Below, piece after piece: positions 31,977-32,093 of a DNA stretch of 32,093 bases. The DNA lies in the NCBI GenBank assembly GCA_011524605.1, contig WTKA01000103.1, positions 1 through 32,093 of the forward strand. The letters are read 5' to 3'. The position numbers and the translations under genes were made by a program. The DNA comes from Hyphomicrobiales bacterium. GTDB taxonomy: Bacteria; Pseudomonadota; Alphaproteobacteria; Rhizobiales; WTKA01. The notes under the pieces were generated by a model that did not search any database, was not told the origin of the DNA, and worked only from the letters and a program-made list of their open reading frames with translations. The stretch's first letter is position 1. Every line of letters starts with the position of its first letter.

Positions 31977-32093
31977 AATTGATAGTGTCAAAACGCTTTT
32001 CCCGGAATTTAATTGCTTTCACGCCAATTTCACTTTGTTCAATGGCTGCGAGTGCGCGCAACATAAGTTGCGGGGCGAAGTCTCGCCCTCTGG
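31977..32093 (-). CDS. Possible 3' part of an opposite-strand gene (partial)
   Basis: The last ~117 bases are open on the minus strand and read protein-like (QLMLRALAAIEQSE, VKAIKFREKRFDTI), entering from beyond the window. The frame stays open into the antisense of the LysM/M23 gene until 31867, so the true end is uncertain. I do not recognise the family. The plus-strand frames are also partly open here, and a GC-rich 6-bp hairpin (GGGCGA-AGTC-TCGCCC) lies near the edge. Confidence 0.25.

Overview
The window is a bacterial chromosome segment that is visibly AT-rich and densely coded. It most likely comes from a free-living, flagellated, aerobic alphaproteobacterium. The evidence is the run argS - SPOR protein - nagZ - scpA - scpB - tatABC - serS - surE - pcm - LysM/M23 lipoprotein, a conserved alphaproteobacterial order. 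Further support comes from a DUF2842 gene beside heme A synthase (ctaA), the alphaproteobacterial type of FliJ, and a perfect CtrA-type box (TTAA-N7-TTAAC). The genus cannot be fixed from the sequence. No rRNA, tRNA, CRISPR array, transposase or phage gene was recognised.

Layout. (1) 1-3715: branched-chain aminotransferase ilvE is divergent from a MarR regulator, an OmpR-type response regulator and an EnvZ-like histidine kinase; a 12-bp inverted repeat lies just before marR. (2) 3717-9754: a small exopolysaccharide locus. A Wza-like export lipoprotein and a GT4 glycosyltransferase are on the minus strand. Divergent from them are a Wzc/GumC-like chain-length protein with a degenerate kinase domain and a polysaccharide deacetylase. 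No flippase or polymerase is present. (3) 9762-11908: DUF2842, ctaA and a 2OG-Fe(II) oxygenase, with a structured spacer between the last two. (4) 11990-13877: fliI-fliJ with a clear intrinsic terminator. (5) 14050-15563: an ABA4-like membrane protein and a sterol desaturase/fatty acid hydroxylase family enzyme. (6) 15560-16702: xthA and erpA on the minus strand. (7) 17102-31976: the long conserved plus-strand run, with an ABC ATPase inserted between scpB and tatA. The last ~120 bases may hold the 3' part of an opposite-strand gene.

How the genes connect. The EPS genes cover export, chain-length control, one glycosyl transfer and deacetylation, so polymerisation genes must lie elsewhere. The right-hand run joins translation (argS, serS), chromosome condensation (scpAB), peptidoglycan turnover and division (SPOR, nagZ, LysM/LytM factor), folded-protein export (tatABC) and repair or stress functions (surE, pcm).

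Most notable anomalies: a chain-length protein whose fused BY-kinase-like domain has lost Walker A and Walker B; Phe instead of the conserved Pro in the kinase H-box; a 996-residue SPOR protein; substitutions in the NagZ and Pcm signature loops; an identical 20-bp intergenic repeat at 37-56 and 22924-22943; several inverted repeats that look like operators; and a CtrA box with a nested palindrome before the LysM/M23 gene.
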